Assembly: GCF_000834655.1 (NCBI RefSeq)
Contig: NZ_JXQQ01000048.1
Coordinates: 62,001 to 126,000, forward strand
Direction of reading: 5' to 3'
Length of the DNA stretch: 64,000 nt
Source of the DNA: Variovorax paradoxus
GTDB lineage: Bacteria; Pseudomonadota; Gammaproteobacteria; Burkholderiales; Burkholderiaceae_C
A model generated the notes under the pieces. That model was not told the DNA's origin. It saw nothing but the letters and a program-made list of their open reading frames with translations, and made no database searches. Positions 57,549 to 64,000 of the stretch are shown here, piece after piece. How positions within the stretch are numbered: position 1 is the first letter of the stretch; each line of letters starts with the position of its first letter. The position numbers and the translations under genes were made by a program.

Positions 57549-57929
57549 ATGAAGACCACCAAGCTCCTCCTCGCCGCAGCCGTTCTCTCCGCTTTCGCCG
57601 CTGGCGCGAGCGCCGAGGAATACCAGGGCGTGCTGCAGTTCCAGTCGACCGCCAGCCGCGCTGCCGTGCGCGCCGATGCGGTCGTTGCATCGCACAGCCC
57701 CGACCAGTACGCCGAAGGCGCATCGGCTGGCGTGCCCGTTGCCATCGCCAGCGCGACCGATCGCGCCACCGTGCGCACGCAAGCCGTTGCCGCAGCCCGC
57801 GCCGGCGACCTGTATGCCGAAGCTGCCTCCGCCGGCCCCACGCCGCGGCTGTCGAGCACGCTCGATCGGGCCACGGTGCGCGCCCAGGCCGTGGCCGCCG
57901 CGCACGGCATCGGCTCCCTCGGGTTGTAA
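57549..57929 (+). CDS. Small secreted protein with three internal repeats (DUF4148-like)
   Basis: The 126-residue protein has a signal peptide (LLLAAAVLSAFAAGASA, cleavage near 22) followed by three ~30-residue repeats, each reading like DRATVRAQAVAAARxGDLYAEAASAG. The last is truncated. The pattern of R-x-x-V-x-x-[DE]-[AL]-[VA] with a Tyr-Ala-Glu ending resembles DUF4148 repeats of Burkholderiales periplasmic proteins. Function is not known. No Cys is present. Confidence 0.8.
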   Translation: MKTTKLLLAAAVLSAFAAGASAEEYQGVLQFQSTASRAAVRADAVVASHSPDQYAEGASAGVPVAIASATDRATVRTQAVAAARAGDLYAEAASAGPTPRLSSTLDRATVRAQAVAAAHGIGSLGL

Positions 57930-57956
57930 GTGCGGCCGATGCGTCTCCATGAGGGA

Positions 57957-57989
57957 TCGGGCGCGACCGCAGAGTCGCGTCCGATTCTT
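57957..57989 (+). terminator. Intrinsic terminator after the small secreted protein
   Basis: The arms tcgggcgcgac (57957-57967) and gtcgcgtccga (57974-57984) pair with one G-T wobble, loop of 6, followed by ttctt. It lies 28 bp after the stop. Confidence 0.65.
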
Positions 57990-58003
57990 CAGGGAGATCT
58001 TCG

Positions 58004-58156
58004 ATGACCAGGCACCCGTTCGCCGCGCATGACCGCGCGGCTTTTCTTTTGTATCTCTTGCAGTTGCATCGCCGTACTGCTGACGGCTCGAAGTACGCTG
58101 CCAACCGGCAGCCCCCGCGTAGCCAGCGTCTCAGGCGACTGATCGCCATGGCGTGA
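58004..58156 (+). CDS. Possible small basic protein (50 residues)
   Basis: A 50-codon frame, ATG at 58004 to TGA at 58154-58156, follows an AGGGAG site 7 bp upstream. The predicted protein is very basic, with a hydrophobic middle (AAFLLYLLQLH) and a tail rich in Arg. It lies in the 274-bp gap between the secreted protein and the convergent CopD-like gene and is too short for most gene finders. Codon use is not decisive. Confidence 0.35.
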   Translation: MTRHPFAAHDRAAFLLYLLQLHRRTADGSKYAANRQPPRSQRLRRLIAMA

Positions 58157-58203
58157 TGGGGCTCGGCGAATCGAGTGGCGCTTCCCGCAAGCGCCGAGAG
58201 GCC

Positions 58204-58662
58204 TCAACCCGCGCGCCCGACCGTCGCGACGGCGAACACCGCGACACCGAGCGCGAGGTTCAGGCTCACGAGCTTGCGCACCGTGTTCAGCCGCGCGGCC
58301 GCCACCGGCCACGCGCTTTCTTCGACCGCACGGCGCAGCGCCTTGAACACCGAGGCGCGGATGTACACATAGATGCCCGTCATCACGATGGCGATGCTCA
58401 TCATCGCCTCGATGCGCCAGTGCAGGCCGCGAAAGCCGCCGGTCAGCAGGACCATCGCAATGCCGCTTGCGAACAGCAGCGTGATCGACGCGTCCACCCC
58501 GACGAAGAAGCGCCGCAGCGCTGCCGTCATGGTGCGCAGGCGCAGCGGCGGCTCCAGCGTGGCGACGGCGGCGGGGCGCACCGCGAAATGCATGGTCGCC
58601 ATGCCGCCGACCCAGAAGGCGGCAGCGACGAGGTGGATGAAAAGCAGGATGGCGTAGGGCAT
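58204..58662 (-). CDS. CopD-like four-helix membrane protein
   Basis: The 152-residue protein has four membrane segments, starting AILLFIHLVAAAFWVGGMATM, with a His in helix one (IHLVAAAFWVGG) that is typical of the CopD domain and may bind heme or copper. The DASITLLFASGIAMVLL and IAIVMTGIYVYIRA segments follow. Role unknown. Divergent from the PEP-mutase family gene (97 bp). Confidence 0.75.
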   Translation of the reverse strand: MPYAILLFIHLVAAAFWVGGMATMHFAVRPAAVATLEPPLRLRTMTAALRRFFVGVDASITLLFASGIAMVLLTGGFRGLHWRIEAMMSIAIVMTGIYVYIRASVFKALRRAVEESAWPVAAARLNTVRKLVSLNLALGVAVFAVATVGRAG

Positions 58663-58759
58663 GGGTGCCGATCAGAACACCGAACGGTGCGCTCGCGCAA
58701 TGTCGGCGTCGTTGCGTTAAAACCCATCCTCCGCACAAAGCAAGAAAGAAGAGGCTCTC

Positions 58760-59590
58760 ATGACCCGCACCGTCGCCCAGAAACGCGCCGACTTTCGCGC
58801 GCTCCACGAACAGGGCTGCTTCGTCATCCCCAACCCCTGGGACACGGGCAGCGCGCGCTACCTGCAGGGCCTGGGCTTCAAGGCGCTGGCCACCACGAGC
58901 TCGGGCCATGCGTGGTCGCAGGGCCTGGCCGACGGCGCGCAATCGCGCGACACCGTGCTCGCTCACCTGCGCGACATCGTGGCGGCCACCGACCTGCCCG
59001 TGAACGCGGATTTCGAGAACGGCTTCGCATCCGATCCGCAAGGCGTGGCCGAGAGCGTGCGGCTCGCGGTCGAGACCGGCGTGGCGGGCCTGTCGATCGA
59101 AGACTCGACGGGCAACGCGGCCGATCCGCTCTTTCCCATCGACATTGCGGTGGAGCGCCTGCGCGCCGCGCGCAAGGCCATCGATGCGGCGGGCGGCGGC
59201 ACCCTGCTCGTGGGCCGCGCCGAGAATTTCTTCGCGGGCCGGCCGGACCTGGACGACACCATCGCGCGGTTGAAGGCCTATGCGGCAGCCGGTGCCGACT
59301 GCCTCTATGCCCCCGGCATCAAGACGCGCGAGCAGATCGCAGCGGTCGTCGCAGCCGTGGCGCCCAAGCCCGTCAACCTGCTGGTCGGCGGCGCGAGCGA
59401 ACTCACGATGAAGGACATCGCCGAGCTGGGCGTGCGGCGCGTCAGCGTGGGCGGCGGGCTCGCGCGCGCGGCATGGGGCGGCTTCATCCAGGCGGCGCGA
59501 ACGCTGGCCGAGCAAGGGCGTTTCGACGGCTTCGCCAACGCCGCGGCAGGCAATGAACTCAACGCGTTCTTCCGCCCCTTTGCCGAGTAG
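58760..59590 (+). CDS. Isocitrate lyase/PEP mutase family enzyme
   Basis: The 276-residue TIM-barrel protein has NADFENGF at 82-89 with the metal-binding Asp and Glu, GLSIEDSTG, VGRAENF and VNLLVGG, the standard order of the PEP mutase/ICL family. It lacks the long C-terminal part of true isocitrate lyases and the KKCGH of methylisocitrate lyases, so its substrate is unknown. The ATG at 58760 follows AGAAAGAAGAGG. Next gene starts 16 bp after its stop. Confidence 0.85.
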   Translation: MTRTVAQKRADFRALHEQGCFVIPNPWDTGSARYLQGLGFKALATTSSGHAWSQGLADGAQSRDTVLAHLRDIVAATDLPVNADFENGFASDPQGVAESVRLAVETGVAGLSIEDSTGNAADPLFPIDIAVERLRAARKAIDAAGGGTLLVGRAENFFAGRPDLDDTIARLKAYAAAGADCLYAPGIKTREQIAAVVAAVAPKPVNLLVGGASELTMKDIAELGVRRVSVGGGLARAAWGGFIQAARTLAEQGRFDGFANAAAGNELNAFFRPFAE

Positions 59591-59606
59591 CGCGAAAGGG
59601 CGGTCC

Positions 59607-60194
59607 ATGGACGCGCTGCTTGCGGAAATCCGCAGCTGCCGCGCCTGCGCCGCGCACCTGCCGCTCGGGCCGCGGCCCGTCGTGCAGGCGAGCGCCACGG
59701 CCCGCCTGCTGCTCGTCGGCCAGGCGCCGAGCATGACGGTGCACACCACCGGCGTGCCATGGAACGACAAGAGCGGCGAGCAGCTGCGCCGCTGGCTCGG
59801 CATCGACCGCGAGGTGTTCTACGACGCCACGCGCGTCGCGCTCATGCCGATGGGTTTCTGCTATCCCGGCCGTGGCACCAGCGGCGACCTGCCGCCGCGC
59901 CGGGAGTGCGCCGAGCTCTGGCAGGCGCGCCTGCTCGGGCAGATGAAGCAGGTCGAACTCACGTTGCTGATCGGCCAGTACGCGCAGCGCCACTTTCTCG
60001 GTGAGACGCGCAAGGCCGGCGTCACCGAAACCGTCGCGGCCTTTGCGCAGTACGCGCCGCGCTACATCCCGCTGCCGCACCCGTCGCCGCGCAACACCGG
60101 ATGGTTCAAACACCACCCGTGGTTCGAGAGCGATGTGCTCCCGGTGCTGCGCGAGCGCGTGCAGCAGGCGCTCGCGCCATCCATCGTTCCATAG
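59607..60194 (+). CDS. Uracil-DNA glycosylase family protein
   Basis: The 195-residue protein has LLLVGQAPSMTVHTTGVPWND near 34-54, the water-activating motif region, and LPHPSPRNTGWFKHHPWF near 157-174, the second motif. The Cys pair CRACAA near 11-15 and GFCYPGRG are typical of the distant uracil-DNA glycosylase-like family. Whether it is an active glycosylase is not known. The ATG at 59607 starts the conserved part; a longer frame from 59553 is not needed. Confidence 0.8.
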   Translation: MDALLAEIRSCRACAAHLPLGPRPVVQASATARLLLVGQAPSMTVHTTGVPWNDKSGEQLRRWLGIDREVFYDATRVALMPMGFCYPGRGTSGDLPPRRECAELWQARLLGQMKQVELTLLIGQYAQRHFLGETRKAGVTETVAAFAQYAPRYIPLPHPSPRNTGWFKHHPWFESDVLPVLRERVQQALAPSIVP

Positions 60195-60229
60195 CGAAGC
60201 GAGGCGAGGCGCTGCCGCGGCCCCGTCGA

Positions 60230-61909
60230 TCAGCGGGCAGGGCGCGCGGCCTTCTTGCGTGCGCCGGGCCGCCGTGGCGGCTTCGTCTCCAGCACCAGTT
60301 CCGCGGGCAGCGTGTCGTTCCACGATTCGGTGAAGTACGCACGGTCGCTCGGCACCAGCTGCGGCAGCGCCTCGCGCAGAACGCCCAGCGACTGCTCGGC
60401 CGCCTGCAGCTCGCCCGAATGCGCCGCATACCAGGCGTGCTCGAACAACAGGCTGCAGTGCTGAAGGCCCGGGTAGCGGCGGCGCCCGGCCTGGTGATCG
60501 GCCAGCCGCGCCTGCGCCACGTCGACCCAGCGCGCGGGCCAGTGCGTGGCATCGAAGGCATCGGCCAGCGGCCCGGCGAGCTTCGAGATCGCGGCCGGGT
60601 CCAGCGGCTTCTGCGCGCGGAACTGCGCGAGCGTGGGCTGCCGCTCGGGCCGGCAGTGGCCGCGCGCGATGCGCATCAGGTAGATCGCGTTCCATGCGGA
60701 GCGTCCTTGCCCGTCGGTGTGGCCGCAGAGCCATTCGCTGAAGGCGATCCATTGCACCGCGCGGCGCGTGGTGTCGGCGTGGCCGTCGTGCGCGAGTGCC
60801 GGGAGGTCCGAGAGGCCCACCCGGTCGAACAGCCACGCGGCCATGCCCATGTTGGCGGCCACGTGCTGCGCGGCGTCGAACGAATGCGATTCGAAGGCCG
60901 CGGCCAGCGCCTCGCCGAAACGCTGCAGCGACTCTTCGGCGAGTGCGGCGGCGGCCGGCTTGTCGTCCGCCGAGAGGCCGAGCGCGCGCGAGCGGCACAC
61001 CAGCGCCCAGAGGTTGCACCATTCGAATCGCACGTCGGGGTGATGTCGCAAGACCAGCCCGCGCGCCGCGTCCTCGGCCATGCCGCCCAGGAGCGATTGC
61101 GCGAGCGGCAGGTCGCGCGCCGTGTAGGCGCACCAGGCCGAGACGATGCACTCCATTGCGCCCAGGTAGTCGTTGCCCGCCACGTGGTGGGCCAGGCGCT
61201 GCTTCTTGAGCGCCTGCAGCCGCCGGCGCGCCTGCTCGTTGTCGCCGAGCCGGCGCCACAGCATCGCCTCGTTGAGCGTGACCAGCGCGCGCTGGAAGTC
61301 GGTGGCGGCCAGCGTGCCGGCCAGGCGGATCGACTCCAGTGCGCTGGCAGGCAAGCCGGCCGCGCTGCTGCCCGCCACCGGCGTCATGAGCCGGCCCTGC
61401 CGCGCGGCCTGTTGCGAGGCGACCAGTTGCTTCCAGAACGCCGCGTCCTGCAGGTGCACCGCGTCGGGCGGCGGCGCGCCGGGTTCCGCCGCACGCCGCT
61501 TGCGCGAGCGCAGGCCGAGGAAGGAGGCCACCTCCGCAGCGGTGGCCGTGCGCCCGCCCACCAGCATGCGCACGCGCTTCGCCTCGGCGGCCGGCAACCA
61601 GAACGGCCCCTGGCTGCGCCGCTCGGCGTTGAGGAAGCGGGGTTCCCGCTGCGTGTCTTCGCCCCAGCCGACCTCGATGTTCCAGGCCTTGAAATCGCGG
61701 AATGCACGGCTCACGACCATGCGCAGCGTGTTCGCATCGGAGACTTCGCCGCGCAGGTCGGCCAGCCGCACCAGGCCGCTCTCGGCGTCGTGCGCATGCT
61801 GCATGCGCACCAGCAGCCAGAGCGACTGGAAGGCCGCGCGCTTGCCGTTGACCGACTGCGGCGAGGTGAGTTCGATGGAGAGCAGGGCGGGTGTCTTGGG
61901 TTGGGGCAC
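60230..61909 (-). CDS. 559-residue protein with a winged-helix-like N-terminus and TPR-like repeats, unrecognised
   Basis: I do not recognise this protein. Its first ~110 residues (SVNGKRAAFQSLWLLVRM, LRMVVSRAFRDFKAWNIEVGWG, GPFWLPA) look like a SARP-type winged-helix domain. From residue ~150 to 540 it is nearly all helical, with Ala/Leu/Arg/Trp-rich segments at about 34-residue spacing, as in TPR repeats (for example DFQRALVTLNEAMLWRRLGDNEQARRRL near 203-230). No P-loop is seen. It may be a transcription factor with a protein-binding body. It lies 64 bp downstream of the DUF1127 gene on the same strand and is convergent with the glycosylase gene. Residue composition resembles its neighbours. 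Confidence 0.75.
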   Translation of the reverse strand: MPQPKTPALLSIELTSPQSVNGKRAAFQSLWLLVRMQHAHDAESGLVRLADLRGEVSDANTLRMVVSRAFRDFKAWNIEVGWGEDTQREPRFLNAERRSQGPFWLPAAEAKRVRMLVGGRTATAAEVASFLGLRSRKRRAAEPGAPPPDAVHLQDAAFWKQLVASQQAARQGRLMTPVAGSSAAGLPASALESIRLAGTLAATDFQRALVTLNEAMLWRRLGDNEQARRRLQALKKQRLAHHVAGNDYLGAMECIVSAWCAYTARDLPLAQSLLGGMAEDAARGLVLRHHPDVRFEWCNLWALVCRSRALGLSADDKPAAAALAEESLQRFGEALAAAFESHSFDAAQHVAANMGMAAWLFDRVGLSDLPALAHDGHADTTRRAVQWIAFSEWLCGHTDGQGRSAWNAIYLMRIARGHCRPERQPTLAQFRAQKPLDPAAISKLAGPLADAFDATHWPARWVDVAQARLADHQAGRRRYPGLQHCSLLFEHAWYAAHSGELQAAEQSLGVLREALPQLVPSDRAYFTESWNDTLPAELVLETKPPRRPGARKKAARPAR

Positions 61910-61973
61910 GCCCCGGATTGAACCTCAAATTCCGGGGCGGACGCTGAAGGCCGACATCGCTTTTTTCGCCATG

Positions 61974-62168
61974 TCAGCAGCGGTTGCGGTCGATCACCTC
62001 GCGCACTTCGCTGCGCCCGATGCCCAGGTCACGCAGGTCGTGATCGCTCATGCCGGCCAGGTGCTGCGAGTCGGCGCGGCTGCGGCGGCGCTGCGCGGCG
62101 CGGCGGCGCCAGTCGTGCAGGGCATGCATCAGGCGTTGATGAAAGGTCGAGGGCTTGGGCGCTGTCAC
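61974..62168 (-). CDS. DUF1127-family small protein
   Basis: The 64-residue protein contains LAGMSDHDLRDLGIGRSEV, the DUF1127 pattern, after a basic helix (WRRRAAQRRRSRADS). I start at the GTG at 62168, six bases after AAGGAG; a GTG 24 bp earlier is in frame but would put that ribosome site inside the gene. Family members in alphaproteobacteria bind RNA and affect small-RNA and phosphate physiology; here the role is unknown. Divergent from LysR, and just ahead of the 559-residue protein. Confidence 0.82.
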   Translation of the reverse strand: MTAPKPSTFHQRLMHALHDWRRRAAQRRRSRADSQHLAGMSDHDLRDLGIGRSEVREVIDRNRC

Positions 62169-62214
62169 GGTGGGCTCCTTGGTTGAGAGCACTCATCTTC
62201 CGGCGCTGCATGGT

Positions 62215-62247
62215 ATTGTGGAAGTTGAGATTCCTGAACCACACAAT
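62215..62247. promoter_or_regulatory. Dyad attgtg-N21-cacaat before LysR gene
   Basis: Perfect 6-bp arms (62215-62220, 62242-62247) lie 11 bp before the LysR start in the 90-bp gap shared with the DUF1127 gene. A candidate regulator site; inferred. Confidence 0.4.
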
Positions 62248-62258
62248 CAGCATTTCTG

Positions 62259-63149
62259 ATGCGACAGCTCAACCTCGATCAGCTGCGGACGCTCATCGCC
62301 ATTGCAGACCTGGGCACCTTTTCCGCGGCAGCCAAGGCGCTGCATCTGGCGCAGCCCACGGTGAGCCTGCACATCAGCGAGCTCGAGTCGCGCCTGGGCG
62401 CGCAGCTGGTGGTGCGCGGCAGCCGCACCGTCACGCCCACGGCCGCCGGGGCGGCCTTGGTGGAGCGCGGCCGCAGGCTGCTGCGCGACACCGACGAGGC
62501 CATCGACGCCGTCAAGCGCCAGACCGAAGGCCGCACCGGCCGCGTGCGGCTCGGCACGTCGACCGGCGTGGTGGTCGACCTGTTGCCGCAGGTGCTCGAG
62601 GCACTGGGCACGGTGCATGCAGGCATCGACGTGGAGGTCAGCATCCTCGGCTCGTCCGAGGCGATGGCGCGGCTGGCGGCGGGCACGCTGGACATCGGGC
62701 TGGTCGCGATGCCGCAGCCGCCGCTGCGCGACCTGGTCGTGACCCCGTGGCGCGACCAGGCGATGATGGCTTTCGTGCCGCAGCGCTGGAAGGCCCCGAA
62801 GCGCGTGACGCCCGCGTGGCTGGCGGCGCAGCCGCTGATCTTCAACGACGCCACCACCCACATGTACCGGCTCACGATGGAGTGGTTCGCCGAGGCCGGC
62901 TTCGCGCCGCGCGCGCGCATCGAACTGAACTACGACGCCGCGATCCAGAGCCTGGTCGCTGCCGGCTATGGCGCGGCGCTGCTGCCGCTGCAGCACACCG
63001 CCGACGATGCGCTGCACAAGCGCATGCAGGTGCTGCCGATCACGCCGAAGCTCACCCGCCGCCTGGGCATTGCGCACCGCGTGCCCGGCGTGATCGACGG
63101 CGCGACGCAGAGCGTGCTGAAGGTGCTGACGACGTTCCGGCAGCTTTGA
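62259..63149 (+). CDS. LysR-family regulator
   Basis: The 296-residue protein has the helix-turn-helix GTFSAAAKALHLAQPTVSLHISELESRLGAQL near residues 18-49 and a ligand domain with VRLGTSTGVVVDLLPQVLEALG. The PTVSLHI recognition helix is common to LysR proteins that control carbon or amine use. Divergent from DUF1127. Target unknown. Its stop is followed by a short direct repeat and the convergent ANTAR gene. Confidence 0.9.
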   Translation: MRQLNLDQLRTLIAIADLGTFSAAAKALHLAQPTVSLHISELESRLGAQLVVRGSRTVTPTAAGAALVERGRRLLRDTDEAIDAVKRQTEGRTGRVRLGTSTGVVVDLLPQVLEALGTVHAGIDVEVSILGSSEAMARLAAGTLDIGLVAMPQPPLRDLVVTPWRDQAMMAFVPQRWKAPKRVTPAWLAAQPLIFNDATTHMYRLTMEWFAEAGFAPRARIELNYDAAIQSLVAAGYGAALLPLQHTADDALHKRMQVLPITPKLTRRLGIAHRVPGVIDGATQSVLKVLTTFRQL

Positions 63150-63155
63150 TGCGCG

Positions 63156-63203
63156 AGCCCTGACCGGGCTTGCCAGCTTCCGAGCGTCAGCCCTGACCGG
63201 GCT
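63156..63203. repeat. Direct repeat of hairpin agccc-tgacc-gggct
   Basis: The 15-bp unit agccctgaccgggct occurs at 63156-63170 and 63189-63203, 33 bp apart. Each unit is a 5-bp-stem hairpin. The second overlaps the last codons and stop of the convergent ANTAR gene (KPGQG). Followed by tt on the plus strand, it may act as a weak terminator. Confidence 0.55.
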
Positions 63204-63834
63204 TTCGCGTGCCCAGCGAGAGGATCTCGTTGGCATTGACGATGGCCGCGGCGATCTCTTCCATGGTCGTGCGCTTGCTCATCGCCTGCTCGCGGATCAG
63301 GTCGTGCGCCTGTCCTTCGGAGACGCAGTGCGTCTTCATGAGGATGCTCTTGGCCTCGGCCAGTTGCCGCACGCCCAGCAGCTTGGCCTCGACCTTGCGC
63401 AGGCGCCGCGCGAGCGAGCGGCTTTCCTTGTGCGCCTCGCGCGCCACCACCAGGGCCGAGAGCAGCCCGAACGAGCGCACCGGCGAAGGCAGCACGGCCT
63501 TGGCGCCGATCTCCAGCACCGCCTCCACGATGGTCGGGTTCTCGTAGGTGACCACCGCGATGATGGCGGGCGCGTCTTCGCGTTGGGTCCACTCGAAGCG
63601 CAGGTGGATGAGGTCGGGCTGCACCGCCATGAACGCCACGTCGATGCCCTCGGGCAGCACCTGCACCGGCGGCCAGAAGGCCTGCACCTGGCAGCCGATG
63701 CGCTGCAGTTGCTGCGTGAGCTGGCGGCCGTCGGCGTCGTCGGGGTGGATCACCGCGATCTTCAGCAGGCGCAGCTCCTTGAGCTGCGGCGGCGTCACCC
63801 GCAGGGTGTGTCGCTTGGGGGCGGCGCCGTCCAT
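63187..63834 (-). CDS. ANTAR-domain antiterminator, AmiR/NasT-like
   Basis: The 215-residue protein has a receiver-like N-terminal part (LLKIAVIHPDDADGRQLTQQLQRIG near 24-48) without the usual phosphorylatable Asp pattern, and a C-terminal ANTAR helix bundle (EGQAHDLIREQAMSKRTTMEEIAAAIVNANE near 174-204) for binding RNA hairpins. This is the build of AmiR. The start at ATG 63834 lies one base after the stop of the AmiC-like gene, matching amiC-amiR pairs. Confidence 0.85.
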   Translation of the reverse strand: MDGAAPKRHTLRVTPPQLKELRLLKIAVIHPDDADGRQLTQQLQRIGCQVQAFWPPVQVLPEGIDVAFMAVQPDLIHLRFEWTQREDAPAIIAVVTYENPTIVEAVLEIGAKAVLPSPVRSFGLLSALVVAREAHKESRSLARRLRKVEAKLLGVRQLAEAKSILMKTHCVSEGQAHDLIREQAMSKRTTMEEIAAAIVNANEILSLGTRKPGQG

Positions 63835-63835
63835 G

Positions 63836-64000
63836 CTAGAGCTCCAGCGTGTCGAGCCTGGCCGTCCAGTCGCCCAGCGAATGGGTGACGAGGTAGGGAT
63901 CGGGAACCACCGCCCGCGTGGCCTGCCGCACGATGGTGAATTGCCCGTGCGCATCGACCCGGCCGATGCGCGGGTAGAGGCAGGTGTGGTGGTTTGCCGG
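63836..64000 (-). CDS. AmiC/UrtA-type binding protein, C-terminal 54 residues (5' end outside window)
   Basis: On the minus strand the frame from the window edge to the TAG stop at 63836-63838 encodes a C-terminus with NHHTCLYPRIGRVDAHGQF and ends ARLDTLEL. The NHH-x-x-x-x-P-R-I-G-R pattern is typical of AmiC and urea/short-amide binding proteins. AmiC senses amide and holds AmiR; here the two genes are adjacent. Only the tail is visible. Confidence 0.75.
   Translation of the reverse strand, partial: PANHHTCLYPRIGRVDAHGQFTIVRQATRAVVPDPYLVTHSLGDWTARLDTLEL

Noticed and set aside
1..64000. CRISPR arrays, prophage or insertion sequences
   Set aside because: No spaced direct repeats, cas genes, transposases, integrases or phage structural genes seen.

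Overview
The window is a G+C-rich bacterial chromosome segment from a betaproteobacterium. A Variovorax-like member of the Comamonadaceae is the best guess, inferred from gene content (benzoyl-CoA epoxidase/box cluster with an adjoining Liv-type transporter, many LysR regulators, glutaryl-CoA module) and from the intergenic palindromic repeats; no 16S rRNA gene is present to confirm it. Genes are packed tightly, many with 4-bp start/stop overlaps. I see no phage, integrase, transposase or CRISPR array. The one RNA gene seen is tRNA-Gly(GCC) at 39692-39767.

Layout. 1-3000: the end of an AsmA-like envelope protein and a convergent ABC exporter. 3001-3290: two copies of a palindromic element. 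3291-8033: a TctA-like permease with a small membrane partner, a degradative class II HMG-CoA reductase carrying the textbook catalytic residues, and a MocR regulator (probable mevalonate use). 8035-9707: enoyl-CoA hydratase with a divergent PaaX-like repressor. 9714-13896: MFS carrier, stand-alone GAF protein and amidohydrolase under a divergent LysR. 13897-19668: a four-gene catabolic operon (BKACE, orphan ABC binding protein, hydroxyacyl dehydrogenase, feruloyl-CoA-synthase-like ligase) facing a Crp-type regulator. 19698-21719: tautomerase, an SDR lacking the catalytic Tyr, and a LysR.

21824-37441 is the centrepiece: aerobic benzoate degradation through CoA thioesters. A Liv-type ABC transporter, alpha/beta hydrolase, benzoate-CoA ligase, BoxD aldehyde dehydrogenase and a DUF4863 protein run leftward; BoxR, BoxC, BoxB, BoxA and a MaoC hydratase run rightward. 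TGCA-N6-TGCA type sites sit in both promoter regions, where BoxR would act.

37502-39767: a low-complexity secreted protein, an Rrf2 regulator with its flavoprotein, and the tRNA. 39821-48193: a TetR-ABC importer-cyclase-fumarylacetoacetase operon facing an acetoacetyl-CoA synthetase, which would activate the acetoacetate that fumarylacetoacetase releases. 48202-53306: lipoprotein, membrane adenylate cyclase, 2OG-Fe(II) oxygenase, and a two-gene module of a small unknown protein plus a zeta-toxin-like kinase, followed by a GFA protein. 53320-57297: glutarate module (LysR, GcdH, CoA-transferase, VOC). 57549-64000: small secreted repeat protein, CopD-like membrane protein, PEP-mutase family enzyme, uracil-DNA glycosylase family protein, an unrecognised 559-residue protein, DUF1127 protein, LysR, and an AmiR/AmiC-like pair cut by the window edge.

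Most of the region is substrate-inducible catabolism feeding acetyl-CoA, succinyl-CoA and acetoacetate. The least explained parts are the zeta-like two-gene module, the GAF/amidohydrolase operon, the BKACE operon and the 559-residue protein.
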